Notes under the pieces: generated by a model | Seen by the model: the letters and a program-made list of their open reading frames with translations, nothing else | Database searches by the model: none | What the model was told of the DNA's origin: nothing | Program-made: the position numbers and the translations under genes | DNA from: Numida meleagris | Lineage: Eukaryota > Chordata > Aves > Galliformes > Numididae | NCBI RefSeq assembly: GCF_002078875.1 | Contig: NC_034412.1 | Span: forward strand, 28,365,458-28,429,457 | Length of the DNA: 64,000 bases | Direction: 5' to 3' | Shown here: positions 13,901-28,750 of the stretch, in pieces | Layout: every line of letters begins with the position of its first letter | Position numbering within the stretch: position 1 is the stretch's first letter

Positions 13901-16900
13901 TGCTTTCATAGGTTTATCATCAGTTGAAGTTTACAACTTAAAGACTAACGAGTGGTTTCATGTAGCTCCAATGAACACAAGAAGAAGTAGCGTTGGAGTG
14001 GGTGTTGTTGGAGGTAAGTTTACAAGTAACATTAGAAATGAGGAGGAGAAATGCAATAATTTACCTTGCTATCTTTTTTCACCCACTTCACATTTTGGTT
14101 TCTGCTCAACTCTGTCATTCAGATGCTATGAACAAAACATAGTAATTCTACTTTGTTTTGGCAAGCTTTAGCATAGGTGTTTTAATTTTTTTCAGAGCTT
14201 CAACCATGTATCAGAATATGCCTAAGGCCAACCGATAAAATGTGCGCTAACGGTGCATGCTCTACATTACGCATGTCAGCAAAGATAAAGAGCCTGTTTA
14301 CTGAAGCGTTGACCAGAAATTGGTCTTTAGTGATGTAACTCTGCACTGTTGTCAACTCTGTTATCTGTGGCTGACTTTGCTGATTACATAGTAGAGTCAT
14401 GTGAAGAACAGTGCCAGGAAAACTGCTGGTGTTCAAGGGCAACTTGGTGGTGAATAGCTTGGTTGTCGCTTGCGCAATGCAGACCTCGGCTAGCTTGTGG
14501 GTCCTGAAGCAGGTTTAGGCACGGGTTTTTTTTTTTTTTTTAACTCCACAGGAACCACTGCTGTTTCTTATCTACAGTTGGAGACTATACAAGCAATTTT
14601 CATCTGTTGTTTTTTTGTTGTTTCTAGAAGGCCTGTAAGTGAGCTAGGAAGGTTGTATACGCTTGAATTAGTTTGCCTTTGGACGATTCTTAATTAAAAA
14701 CAGAGTAAAGTGCCTTTATATTTCATCTAGGCAATTCAAAATCTTTTAACTTGCACTGTTCTTGCTGGATACAAAAGCTGTCTTTTACCTCCTAAAAATG
14801 ACAAGAACCATAGTGTATTATCCTAAACTACAGACAAAAATAGAAACAGTAACTGACTGATACAAGTACTGGACAGTAGCTAATTCAGAGAACAGTGACT
14901 TCCCCTCTGCATGTTTAATAGTATAGTCTATGTGCATTAGAATTTTACAGATCTTTCTTGGTTACCTTTGTAGGTAAACTGTATGCAGTTGGTGGCTACG
15001 ATGGGGCATCGCGTCAGTGCCTTAGCTCAGTCGAATGCTATGATGCCAATACAAATGAGTGGAGCTATGTTGCAGAAATGAGCACTAGACGGAGTGGAGC
15101 AGGTGAGTGAACAAAAATGAACAATCACAGTAAAACTGAAGCAGACTTGTGGTTTTAAATTTTATCTGAAAATATAAAAGGTAAGCTAAAGTCTGAATCT
15201 AATGAAAAGTATTAGTCTTAGATGGCAGACTTATCTCAGGTTATAAATATGGAAGTGCCTTACAGAGTAAAATTCAGTCTGTTAAGAGTTAATATTTTTC
15301 CTTGCTTTTTCATAGTTTTCATACTCTTCTTCCCATAGTTTGTGATGTTTACAACGAACAATGCATGGTTATGACAGTCAATGTAGTATTAGCTAAATAA
15401 TGAATTATAGAAATCTAGATGTCCAGGATGAGAAAATGTCATTTCCTCAAAGATATCTCTTTGCCAGCGTTGGACTGATTTTTCTAGTAGCATTTTCAGA
15501 TCCACTTTTCATGTGAACCATAAACTAGATTTCCACCTCTCTGGAGGATTTGTTCTGCATTCTGATTTACTGCAGGAAATTTTGTCCTTGTTCATTCTTA
15601 AATTTGTATTATTGGTTTCAGCTTATTACTACCATTTATGTACCCTTTGTTTCATCTTCAGTAAATCTTCTCACCACCTGATGTTTACACCCTTTGGATA
15701 TGTATAGATTATTACATGTTATCCTTCCTTTTCATTTAGCCAAGGTATATCCGTTTATTTCTTTAGAATCTTAAAAATCCTTTCTTACTTTTTTTCATGA
15801 ATTTTTTTTTTCCCTTTTGGGACTCTGAATATATATATTTCTCTTCAGAGATAGCAAAAGTGCCTGTGGTATTCTGCTCTTGCTTAATGAAATGATGTTT
15901 CCAGAGCTCCAAATTGACTTTAGCATTTTCATTATCTATTATGGACTCAACTCTCATTTACTGTTCACTGTCCTCTATTTGTCTTGGTATTTCAGGTTTT
16001 TTCAACTTGCTGAAGTTGTTTTATTTCTCTAGATGCATCCAACGTGAACTTTTTCACTTGCACTTTTTGTGCAAGTCAAATTGCACAATATTATTTTTCT
16101 ACTTTTATTTTTTCACTTAGGTCCCTTTTTTGTCAAGTACTCAATGGCGCTTTTTAGCAACACCTTTCAAATGTCTACTGGTGATTGTACTAACCTGCTT
16201 CGTAATTGAAAGAGATGTTGCTACAAATAAAATGGATGGCCTTCTAGTATGCTCTGTAGATGACTGTCCAAGTTGTCCCAACTTTTCATCTTGCCTTCCA
16301 TTATTCTTTATTAATGCTGAGTAGTTTTTAATCTGTGTAATGATGTTTAAAGTCAATCCAAATTATTTCAGTAGGCATTATATAAAGTATTAAAATCAGT
16401 ACTGAAATTAAGCTACTTAGTGATATTTCCTTTAACACCCTTAGAAAACTAGCAAGTAGATAGGTCTGCTATTGCTAAAAAGTAACATTTTTATTGTTTT
16501 TAAATGAAAACTATCATGTTAATGAAAGAAATCTGGTATGGTGCATCTTAATAAAAATGATAGCTGTCTAGTGAAACTTGTAGTTACCTACTTTGTGTAT
16601 CATGAAAATAAATCCTGGATTAAAAACTTAGCCAGAGCTGCAGTAAGGCAGTCTAATGTTGGCAAGTTTTGAGGAAGATGTTTACATAAAATGGCCAAAT
16701 TACTTGAATGATCACAAAGACAAACAGTGTTGGTGGGCTGCTACAAAGGTTCATTTCACAGTCTTCCAGCAACCTCCTTCTATCTCAGTTAAAAATAATG
16801 ATAATTAAATAGAAAAAAAACACAGCCTGTTTTTGCAAACTGTCATTGTGCTTGCAGCATTTATATACTGGATATTTTCAGATTTTTTTGATTGTTGAGT

Positions 16901-19900
16901 TACTTCTACAAGCCTAAAATTTAGTGCCTTAAATGCAGCAACTACAAGGATCTTTCTGCCCTGCCCCTCTCCCCCTGTCCCTTGCCTTAGAGTTCAGGAC
17001 CTTGTTTACTGAACTCTGCTGCTTTTTACCTTATCCTCTGTTTAAAAAAAAGAAATGGGGAGGAAAAAGGTAAATCTAGCCAGTAATTTCAGATTCATGT
17101 AACTGAGGAAAATAATCCAGCATGCTTTGGTGCCACTCTTAAATGCATGGAAAATTTTATTTATGCTTTGGGGAGGAGTGGGTGGTAATGTGGAAAAATC
17201 ATGACTGTTGATTGAGCTTGTCTGTCAGCCAAATATCTCAAACCACTAGATGTGTTTCAATGGGTGAACAGTCCTGGTGTTCTAGGTACTCAGTAAAGAG
17301 AATTTTGTTCCTGTATTAAATCTATGGATCTCTGTTCATCTCAAGGAACTTAAGCCCATCTCTTCTGTTCCTACTGCTTCATCTTCATTCAGAAGCAACT
17401 TCAGAGGTTAACCCTCAGTTACTCTTCTCTAGTACCAACTGCATCTCAGTTGATCAATGTGGGGACAAATCTGTTTCCAGCAACATATTGGGATGAGGAA
17501 CTTCAGATTCAGATATAGGCCATTTGGGAGGGATGAGAGAGGTAAGACAGGGTCCTGAAAAATGGGCAGGAAAGAAAAATAACAAGAGAACTGTGAAGAC
17601 GGCAAGAAGAAGATACAGACGGAAGGAGCAAGAAATAAGGTAGGACTTGAAAACTGGGTGTGGGGCTAAGGGAAAATGAAGGACCAAAGAGAAATGGAAG
17701 ATCTTTATAAAAAGAAGGAGTTGCCAAATAAAAAATGGCAATATGGCAGAGGAAAACTATATACACTATATAGGCAGGTCAGAAACTGGAGAGAAAACTC
17801 AGGTAGGGAGGAAAAATAGCAATGAAACATGTTCTTTTCAGTTATTTGCTTGATCTATATCACATCTCACGTTTAAACTAAAAATCTTAGCCATCCGAGC
17901 TCCATAATGTTTAACGCTATGAAAGAATAATGTTGTATTATCCTGTCTAATCAAGTGAAATCAGAGTGGGAGAAAGAAAAGCTGTCACTTTACACTGTGA
18001 CATGATAGCTAGAAATAACAGCAATCAAAGACGAATTAAATTAACAGGGATGGATACAGGCAAATGTCAGTAGCGAATGTCACCAATAAAGCACTAGATA
18101 GCATGATTTATAAATCAGTGTCATATTAAGAGATACTTTTCAGATTTGCAGTAGTAATTAACTCTGCCCTTCCATGTTTCCTTCTCCTTTTCCTTTAGTT
18201 ATTAAAATCTGTTGATTTTTTTAATAAGAAAATTGTTTCAGCAGAATTATTTTCTCTTCCCTATGTAGCAGTGGCCCATACTAACAATCTTAGTGATATA
18301 TTTTCAAAGATGTTTCAGCTGGCTGTTAAGGTCTCAGAATGTTTTTTTTTTTAAGCCACTTTTTTTGTCTGAAAGACATCACTGATCTTTTATATTCATG
18401 TTTGCTCTTTCCCTTCTCTTTTTAATACATATTTTAAGCTGTGCCCTTTTTGTGGAACACTTTAAGAACTATCTTGGCAAATTTGTATCTCATTACTTGA
18501 GTTTTGTAATCTTAAATATGACATGTATTAAGTTTCCCAATGTACTTTCATAGTAATGATTTTTAATTATATTTATTGTCCATCATTCACAAGTTTTGAT
18601 GCCAAAATATTGCACTTCTGAAACCTATTATATTTGGGTTATAATAGTGCATTATAAAGCGAGAAATAAACAGACCTTCCTTTTTGTTTCCTCTGTTACC
18701 ATCTTTTACATATGTGCAATCTAACTAGCAAGTAGATCTAGACTAGCTATGTTTATTACTTCATCCAAGCTTATAGACTGATAAAATGTTGTTGTAAAGT
18801 AAAGGGGACCCTAGGAGTGAAGGAGATCCAAAATACACTTTTGGATAATTTGATAACTGAAGCTTGATTTGAGGAAGTTTTGTGTTCTCCTCCAGATCTG
18901 CAGGAGGAATGTACTCACTGTAACTGTTTACTTTTGTTTCATATGTGTTTATAAGGTATTCCAACACTTCAGTGGAAACATTCCTATTGTTTAATCTCTG
19001 TGCATTCAGCTTTTATCCTTTGTACTGCCTAAATTTTACTTTCTAAAAATTCAGTTATGCTTTATAATTTTATCAAATTTTCTTTATGTTGGCTGAGCAT
19101 ACTGTATTATTTCCTATTATTTCTCATTCATGCTAAACTTCAGCAATCCTCCTGTGTCTGCTCATCTTTTTTTTTGTCCAAAATTTTCTAAATGTTATGT
19201 TGCAGAACACCTCTGGTCTCTGTATGCTGCAATATGGACGGGCATGCAAGACATTTTATCAGTGTCTTGCATTAGTTTACTGTCTCTTGCTTTTTGTATC
19301 CTGACCCAAACGTCTTCTGAAATAGTTCCTAACATTGGGTGAAGAATTTATTTTAGCAGACATTTTTTTCTTATTTTTCTTGGTATCAGTCAAATCATGC
19401 TCTAGTTAATTTTGAGTGTTTTCATGTGTTCACAGGTGTTGGTGTGTTAAACAATTTATTGTATGCAGTAGGTGGTCATGATGGTCCTTTGGTAAGAAAA
19501 AGCGTGGAAGTGTTCAATCCTGTCACCTGTACGTGGAAGCAGGTTGCAGACATGAACATGTGCAGAAGGAATGCAGGTATATAAAACAGTTAATTTAAAA
19601 TGCTAGTAGTATAATTAAGTGCAAATGGCATGCTTCTTTTCTTTTAAATGGATTTCTGCTTCTTTGATGATGTTGCAGCATAGAAATCATGCTTTCCTGG
19701 GTATGAATAAGCCGATCATTAATTTTCATAATTGGTTTCCTGTCTTTTCTTTTTAGGCGTTTGTGCTGTAAATGGTCTCTTGTATGTAGTTGGAGGAGAT
19801 GATGGTTCCTGTAATTTATCAACAGTGGAATATTATAATCCAACAACTGATAAATGGACAGTTGTATCATCTTGTATGAGTACAGGAAGGAGCTATGCAG

Positions 19901-20591
19901 GTAATGTTGTCTAGGGTTTTTTTAACAGACTTTTTACAGTATGTTGAACTGTAGATGGGATGAGAAATTTGATAAGCATTCAAGCCAAGTACTGTCTAAA
20001 ATAAAAGCTAAGATACTAGAATGGTTATGAAGAATATGCTGGTTCATTCTGAATAAAGACTTCAAGCAATTATTCACTAAAATCAAAAAGGTATTGAATT
20101 GTATTGAAGAGGAACTTAGCGTGTAATGTTGAGTTAGAAGATTTCAGTGTGACCGGTCCCTTTTTTCCTCAAACGAGCTTTGTAATTGTCTCAATCTGCA
20201 GCAGTCCGATTTTGAAGTTGCACTGTGGGAAATTGCTATTTAGAAAATGAGCTGTTTTAGGAATCTTCTTCCGCTAATAACTGCAGTTTCTCAACCAAGT
20301 TGTTACAGAACCTAAGTGTATATAAAGGATATATTAACTACAAGGGTTAAGTTGAACAGTGGTTGATTTTTTTTCAAATCACAGATACATTCAGAACTCT
20401 GTGCTGATTCAGTTAACTGTCTATCAGATAAATTATGTGCTATTAAAAATAAATCAAGAATATGAATAATAGCCTTCAACTAGCATAATATTGAAAACCT
20501 GTGCATCGGCATCAAGTTTTCCTATTTTCCCTAAAGACTAATGCCTTTCTTCCTCACTCTAGGTGTTACAGTTATTGACAAACCATTATGA
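8803..20591 (+). CDS. KLHL2: KLHL2 (Kelch-like 2 / Mayven), C-terminal 411 residues, ten coding exons
   Basis: KLHL2 is the substrate adaptor of a CUL3 RING ubiquitin ligase. It recognises clients such as WNK kinases through its Kelch propeller and also binds actin (family knowledge). The joined coding exons are 8803-8912, 10228-10344, 11268-11417, 12256-12373, 13002-13199, 13912-14013, 14974-15102, 19436-19576, 19757-19900 and 20563-20591. All junctions are GT-AG and the frame stays open to a TGA at 20589-20591. The first exon starts with the last two bases of a split codon, so the 5' exons (BTB domain and first part of BACK) lie upstream of the window. The product holds the rest of BACK, then six Kelch blades, each with a GG pair and a later Tyr...Trp. 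With human numbering (593 residues) the visible part starts near residue 183. KLHL3 is a close paralogue; the C-terminus and linkage to MSMO1 and CPE favour KLHL2. Confidence 0.96.
10228..10344 (+). CDS. KLHL2: KLHL2 coding exon (BACK domain)
   Basis: This 117-nt exon (39 codons, phase 0 to 0) starts [12 protein letters not shown] and ends REYLVQ. The acceptor AG is at 10226-10227 and the donor is GTAAGC at 10345. An ATG-initiated frame begins upstream at 10033, but that part is intron read-through and has no likeness to the family. Confidence 0.94.
10884..10919 (+). repeat. (TTG)n microsatellite
   Basis: TTG triplets are repeated with one GATG interruption, in the KLHL2 intron upstream of 11268. 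The two opposed open frames here (poly-Leu and poly-Asn) are products of the repeat. Confidence 0.9.
11268..11417 (+). CDS. KLHL2: KLHL2 coding exon (end of BACK, linker to Kelch)
   Basis: This 150-nt exon encodes 50 codons in phase 0, from [20 protein letters not shown] to ASLPK. It contains the conserved [12 protein letters not shown] segment that closes the BACK domain before the propeller. The acceptor is AACAG and the donor is GTAAGA. Confidence 0.95.
12256..12373 (+). CDS. KLHL2: KLHL2 coding exon (Kelch blade 1)
   Basis: The exon runs from the acceptor TTTCAG to the donor GTAAAT and encodes 39 residues plus one base of a Gly codon. It begins [20 protein letters not shown] and carries the first GG pair and the Tyr...Trp signature of a Kelch blade. 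It changes the phase from 0 to 1; every later junction is phase 1. Confidence 0.95.
13002..13199 (+). CDS. KLHL2: KLHL2 coding exon (Kelch blade 2 and start of blade 3)
   Basis: This 198-nt exon is phase 1 at both ends and is the largest visible KLHL2 exon. It encodes two GG motifs (AVGGFNGS and AVGGFDGS) separated by the [10 protein letters not shown] strand. The donor reads GTATCT, slightly unusual, but the intron's 3' end looks like a normal U2 type. Confidence 0.95.
13912..14013 (+). CDS. KLHL2: KLHL2 coding exon (Kelch blade 3)
   Basis: This 102-nt exon is phase 1 at both ends. It encodes [19 protein letters not shown], then MNTRRSS and a Val/Gly-rich strand ending in the GG pair of the next blade. 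The acceptor is TTCATAG and the donor is GTAAGT. Confidence 0.95.
14974..15102 (+). CDS. KLHL2: KLHL2 coding exon (Kelch blade 4)
   Basis: This 129-nt exon is phase 1 at both ends. It encodes [16 protein letters not shown], the SSVECYD strand, NEWSYVAEM and STRRSGAG. The donor is GTGAGT. Confidence 0.95.
15103..19435 (+). other. KLHL2: KLHL2 4.3-kb intron
   Basis: This is the largest fully contained KLHL2 intron. It is AT-rich and free of recognisable CR1 or LTR sequence. A short perfect hairpin lies at 16056-16076 and purine-rich sequence at 17500-17740. No exon-like open segment flanked by splice sites was found. Confidence 0.7.
16056..16076 (+). repeat. Short perfect hairpin in KLHL2 intron
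   Basis: ACTTGCAC and GTGCAAGT form an 8-bp stem around a loop of five T. The arm is too short for a microRNA precursor. Confidence 0.6.
19436..19576 (+). CDS. KLHL2: KLHL2 coding exon (Kelch blade 5)
   Basis: This 141-nt exon follows a 4.3-kb intron and is phase 1 at both ends. It encodes [32 protein letters not shown] and [14 protein letters not shown]. The acceptor is TTCACAG and the donor is GTATAT. Confidence 0.95.
19757..19900 (+). CDS. KLHL2: KLHL2 coding exon (Kelch blade 6)
   Basis: This 144-nt exon lies only 180 bp after the previous one and is phase 1 at both ends. It encodes [31 protein letters not shown] and the [12 protein letters not shown] end of the last blade. Confidence 0.95.
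19901..20562 (+). other. KLHL2: KLHL2 last intron
   Basis: The intron runs from donor GTAATG to acceptor CTCTAG. I saw no repeat or RNA gene in it. Confidence 0.75.
20563..20591 (+). CDS. KLHL2: KLHL2 terminal coding exon
   Basis: After CTCTAG at 20557-20562 the reading frame encodes VTVIDKPL and stops at TGA (20589-20591). This short tail is the last strand that closes the Kelch ring. Confidence 0.93.
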
Positions 20592-21345
20592 TCGGTAAGG
20601 GGATTTTCCATTTGATTATGCACTAGAAGCAGTCTTCAACAAGTGTATTTGAAGTGACTGAGTACCTAAGCACTTCTCTACTTGTAGCTGCACCTTGAGT
20701 CACAGTGGAAGATGTGACTGTCTACAATTACAGATGACGGATGATGAAGATTACTCTAGGTAGAAGCAATGCATAGGATTACTCTGTGGTTGAACAGGAG
20801 CTGATAAGTGTAGTAGACTTTCTTATTTTTATTGCAAGATCTTCAAACACAAAAAGCCACTTTCATAAGGACAGACTTACGTCAGTTGTGACTGAGAAAC
20901 AGATTGTCAGTGAAGAATGGTGTGTATTCTGGTGAAAGTAAATTTTTGTCTTATTTTTTCCAGAGACTAATAAACATATTTAAAGAAAGGAACTGTCAGT
21001 CTTCATAGTAGGTATCAAATCCCACCTCAGTAATTCAAGCTGGCATGGGGGAAATGTTTCCTTTTATAAAACTTTTGTTACATGACTATAATATGTGCAT
21101 ATGTATGTGTGAGCATAAGTTGCTTTCTATTGAAATTCTTCAAAAACTGATTTTATTATTTATAATTTGGCACAGTACTTTGAATATGCCGGTACTATGT
21201 TGTAACAGAGAGTTGTATTTTTTGATATTTAACAATACTTAACACTACTAATTCCCGCTGAAGGAGATCAGAGATGGTATAATGATTCTTGAACAGGCGG
21301 AATTTTGAGGTCTTTTTAATAAAAATGTTGTCTGTACTTAATGTT
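20592..21345 (+). other. KLHL2: KLHL2 3' UTR and candidate polyadenylation signals
   Basis: The sequence downstream of the KLHL2 stop is AT-rich without a coding frame. Canonical AATAAA hexamers occur at 20969-20974 and 21318-21323. The second is followed by a GT- and T-rich stretch typical of a downstream element, so the major 3' end is placed near 21340. A third AATAAA at 21634-21639 could serve a longer isoform. Confidence 0.6.
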
Positions 21346-21920
21346 TTTTTCTGTTCAGTTTTGGTCACATTTAGATGTTACTTCTTTCTTACCTTTTTAT
21401 GCAAAAGGTGATTTGGCATGAAAACAACTGAAAATTTATAATGAATGTATGAAATTAAGTTGAACTTGCATGGTACTAAGGTCTCTTAATGCGTGTAACC
21501 TTAGCTTCTGTTAGCTAATACCTGGATATACTGTATGTGGCCATGTTCATAGAGCAGCTCGTTTCTATTCATTCTTGGATGGCCTCCTTTTAACATGACC
21601 AAAGTTATTGTCATATTTGAGATATTTTCTTCAAATAAACAATTTGTATATTGTTTCCTAATGCCAAGCAATGGCTTAAAGCTCGTGTTTCTCCATACAC
21701 CTCAGAACGCATCACCTGACATGAACGAAGAGATTTTTGGGGAGAAAAGCCCTGAGTGCATGTGGGTTAATGATGGTTGTGGTTTAGGAAGTGGTCACGT
21801 AGCTATGACTGGTTTGTGGCAGGCTTGTTTCTAAAAGGGTTTTATTCAAGCTTATTGTACTGGAATTGTAGCTTTGCGTTATTTGTGGAATGCTTTCGTA
21901 GATCAATCCCCTTGCTGAAA
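21346..21920. other. KLHL2-MSMO1 intergenic spacer
   Basis: Less than 0.6 kb of AT-rich unique sequence separates the presumed KLHL2 3' end from the MSMO1 CpG island. It contains one extra AATAAA at 21634-21639. No repeat was seen. Confidence 0.6.
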
Positions 21921-22099
21921 GGACGAAGCTTCCTGCGGCCTCACTCCGAAAAGGAGAAGAAAAGCCCCGAACCGCGCGCAGGGAGGTGGTGGCGGGTCCC
22001 GCCCTGCCCACCTGGGGGCCCGCCTCCTCCTCATCACCTCGTGGACGTCACCCGGCCGTCCGCCCGCCTCATTGGCCACGCGCCGAGGTCTCACTATCC

Positions 22100-22108
22100 T
22101 CACTCCAC
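22100..22108 (+). promoter_or_regulatory. MSMO1: Sterol regulatory element (SREBP site) match
   Basis: TCACTCCAC fits the SRE-1 pattern TCACNCCAC. It lies 15 bp centre to centre from a CCAAT box, the spacing seen in cholesterol-pathway genes driven by SREBP with NF-Y. Human MSMO1 is a known SREBP target; that this site works is inference. Confidence 0.7.
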
Positions 22109-22116
22109 CCCTCCAG

Positions 22117-22121
22117 CCAAT
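22117..22121 (+). promoter_or_regulatory. MSMO1: CCAAT box (NF-Y) next to the SRE
   Basis: CCAAT lies eight bases downstream of the SRE match. Further copies are at 22192-22196 and 22224-22228, and a reversed ATTGG is at 22071-22075. NF-Y is the usual SREBP co-factor. Confidence 0.7.
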
Positions 22122-22254
22122 CGCCGCTCGCGAGCCGCCGCTCCGGCCCGCCCCCTCCCCCGCCTGACTCTCCGCCGCTGCCGCCGGCCAGCCAATGGGC
22201 GCCGCGCCGGGGTTACTGGGCGGCCAATGGGAGGGCGTGGATTAGGAGCCGGCC

Positions 22255-22313
22255 GTGCGGCGCTTGTTATTGCTGCCGCCGCCTGGGGTGCGAGGGGACG
22301 CTGCAGCGCTGAG
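22255..22313 (+). other. MSMO1: MSMO1 non-coding exon 1 (start approximate)
   Basis: The donor at 22314 reads GAG|GTGAGAG inside the CpG island. The next exon begins at 22635 after a CATTCAG acceptor, upstream of the start codon. The transcription start is not visible; the left edge is a guess based on the last CCAAT and GC boxes. Confidence 0.6.
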
Positions 22314-22634
22314 GTGAGAGGGGCCGCGGGCCGTCTGAGATGGGGGCCGGGGCAACGAGGGCGGTTGGGCGGCCGCGGCCTCCTCTGGGGTGCCGCCCGG
22401 CCTCGGCTGTGTGCGGGGGCTGCGGGCAGGGCGAAGGCACGGCCGGGCCGGGCGTCTCCCTGAGCCCTGCTTGCTGCCTTTTGTAGCACTCGAGCTTTAT
22501 TCTTTTATGCTGTGCTCTAGAAAAAGGATCTGTATTTCCCTTCTCTGTTTTTACCCTTAGGTTAGGTAACGGCTCAGGTCACGGCCTTTCTGAAGAATAA
22601 CCACGGTTTATTCCTTTTCTCTCAAAACATTCAG
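22314..22634 (+). other. MSMO1: MSMO1 intron 1
   Basis: The first half belongs to the CpG island and the second half is AT-rich. It contains no recognisable repeat. Confidence 0.65.
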
Positions 22635-22689
22635 GTTACGCACAGACAACTGTAGAAGAACTGTAACTGTAATGTTTTGTGCTTGAACG

Positions 22690-27986
<5,297 letters not shown>

Positions 27987-28750
27987 AAACCCAGTGTAAA
28001 AATTGTGATGCTAATACTGGCAGTCAGCTTTTGCTTTTCTTTAAAGCAAAGTCGTGATTGGGTATTAAGCATAAATCATTTTCCTTGGCTACTGAGTGGT
28101 AGGGAAATAAACCATGAATGAAACTGCAGTATCTTCCTAATGGGAATGCTATCTATTTTATATGTAAGCACTGCGTATATTTTAACTACAAATTTAAAGA
28201 TGACGCAAAAAAGACAGAGATTATTTGTGTCTGTCCATTTTTTTTGCAAAAATTATTCAGTTTTATCTTTAACGTTGCCCACTTTTGATCCAGGTAGAAT
28301 TGTATATGTTCACTGAAATTGGACTTACTTTTTAAAAATATATATTCTTAAATTTGTAATATCAAATAGCAGACCATACTAACTGGTATCAGCACAGTAA
28401 TTTAAATATTGGATAAAATTTGCTTAAAACCAAAATATGTGTTAATAAAAAGCTTGGACAGGCAGGCCATTTGCACACTGGATAATGCGAGCTGTTAATC
28501 TCAGAATACCTGGCTAAGCATGAGTTAGCAGAGACATTCCTGATCTAGATTTATTATGTTATTTTAGGGTACAGATAAAAAGAATAGAAGTTTTTATTTG
28601 AACAGACTTTTTTTTGCTGCTCTTTGAAGTTGCTGTCAGTGTACTTAGCATTTACATTACATTCCTTTCAGTGTTGTAATTTGCTGAACTGACTTGTTGC
28701 TGTATTTGCACTTGTGACTGATGAAATAAATGTGGTTTGGTTTAATATGT
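27987..28750 (+). other. MSMO1: MSMO1 3' UTR and polyadenylation signals
   Basis: AATAAA occurs at 28106-28111, 28444-28449 and 28725-28730. The last is followed at once by a TGTGGTTTGG stretch, the best GT-rich downstream element, so the main 3' end is placed at about 28750. The earlier hexamers could give short isoforms. Confidence 0.7.

Larger units (their letters stand above)
12374..14973 (+). other. KLHL2: KLHL2 introns between Kelch exons (first group)
   Basis: The introns are 12374-13001, 13200-13911 and 14014-14973. They show no recognisable repeat apart from a T16 run at 14526-14541. No additional exon is required, because the phase-1 junctions join without loss. Confidence 0.7.
21920..22480 (+). 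promoter_or_regulatory. MSMO1: MSMO1 CpG-island promoter
   Basis: Base composition changes abruptly to GC- and CpG-rich at about 21930 and returns to AT-rich after about 22480. The island contains one SRE match, four CCAAT boxes (one reversed), GC boxes (GGGCGG at 22218 and a CCCCGCC) and no clear TATA box. Transcription probably starts shortly before the exon 1 donor at 22314. Long open frames on both strands here reflect GC richness. Confidence 0.88.

Noticed and set aside
13200..13911. Possible U12-type intron in KLHL2
   Set aside because: The donor GTATCT resembles the minor-spliceosome donor, but there is no TTCCTTAAC-like branch site before the acceptor at 13911.
16056..16076. Hairpin as a microRNA gene
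   Set aside because: The stem is only 8 bp, far short of a precursor.
21777..22463. 228-codon open frame over the MSMO1 CpG island (and opposed frames)
   Set aside because: It is Arg/Pro/Gly/Ala-rich on both strands, as expected from GC-rich DNA with few stops. It overlaps promoter elements and has no family likeness.
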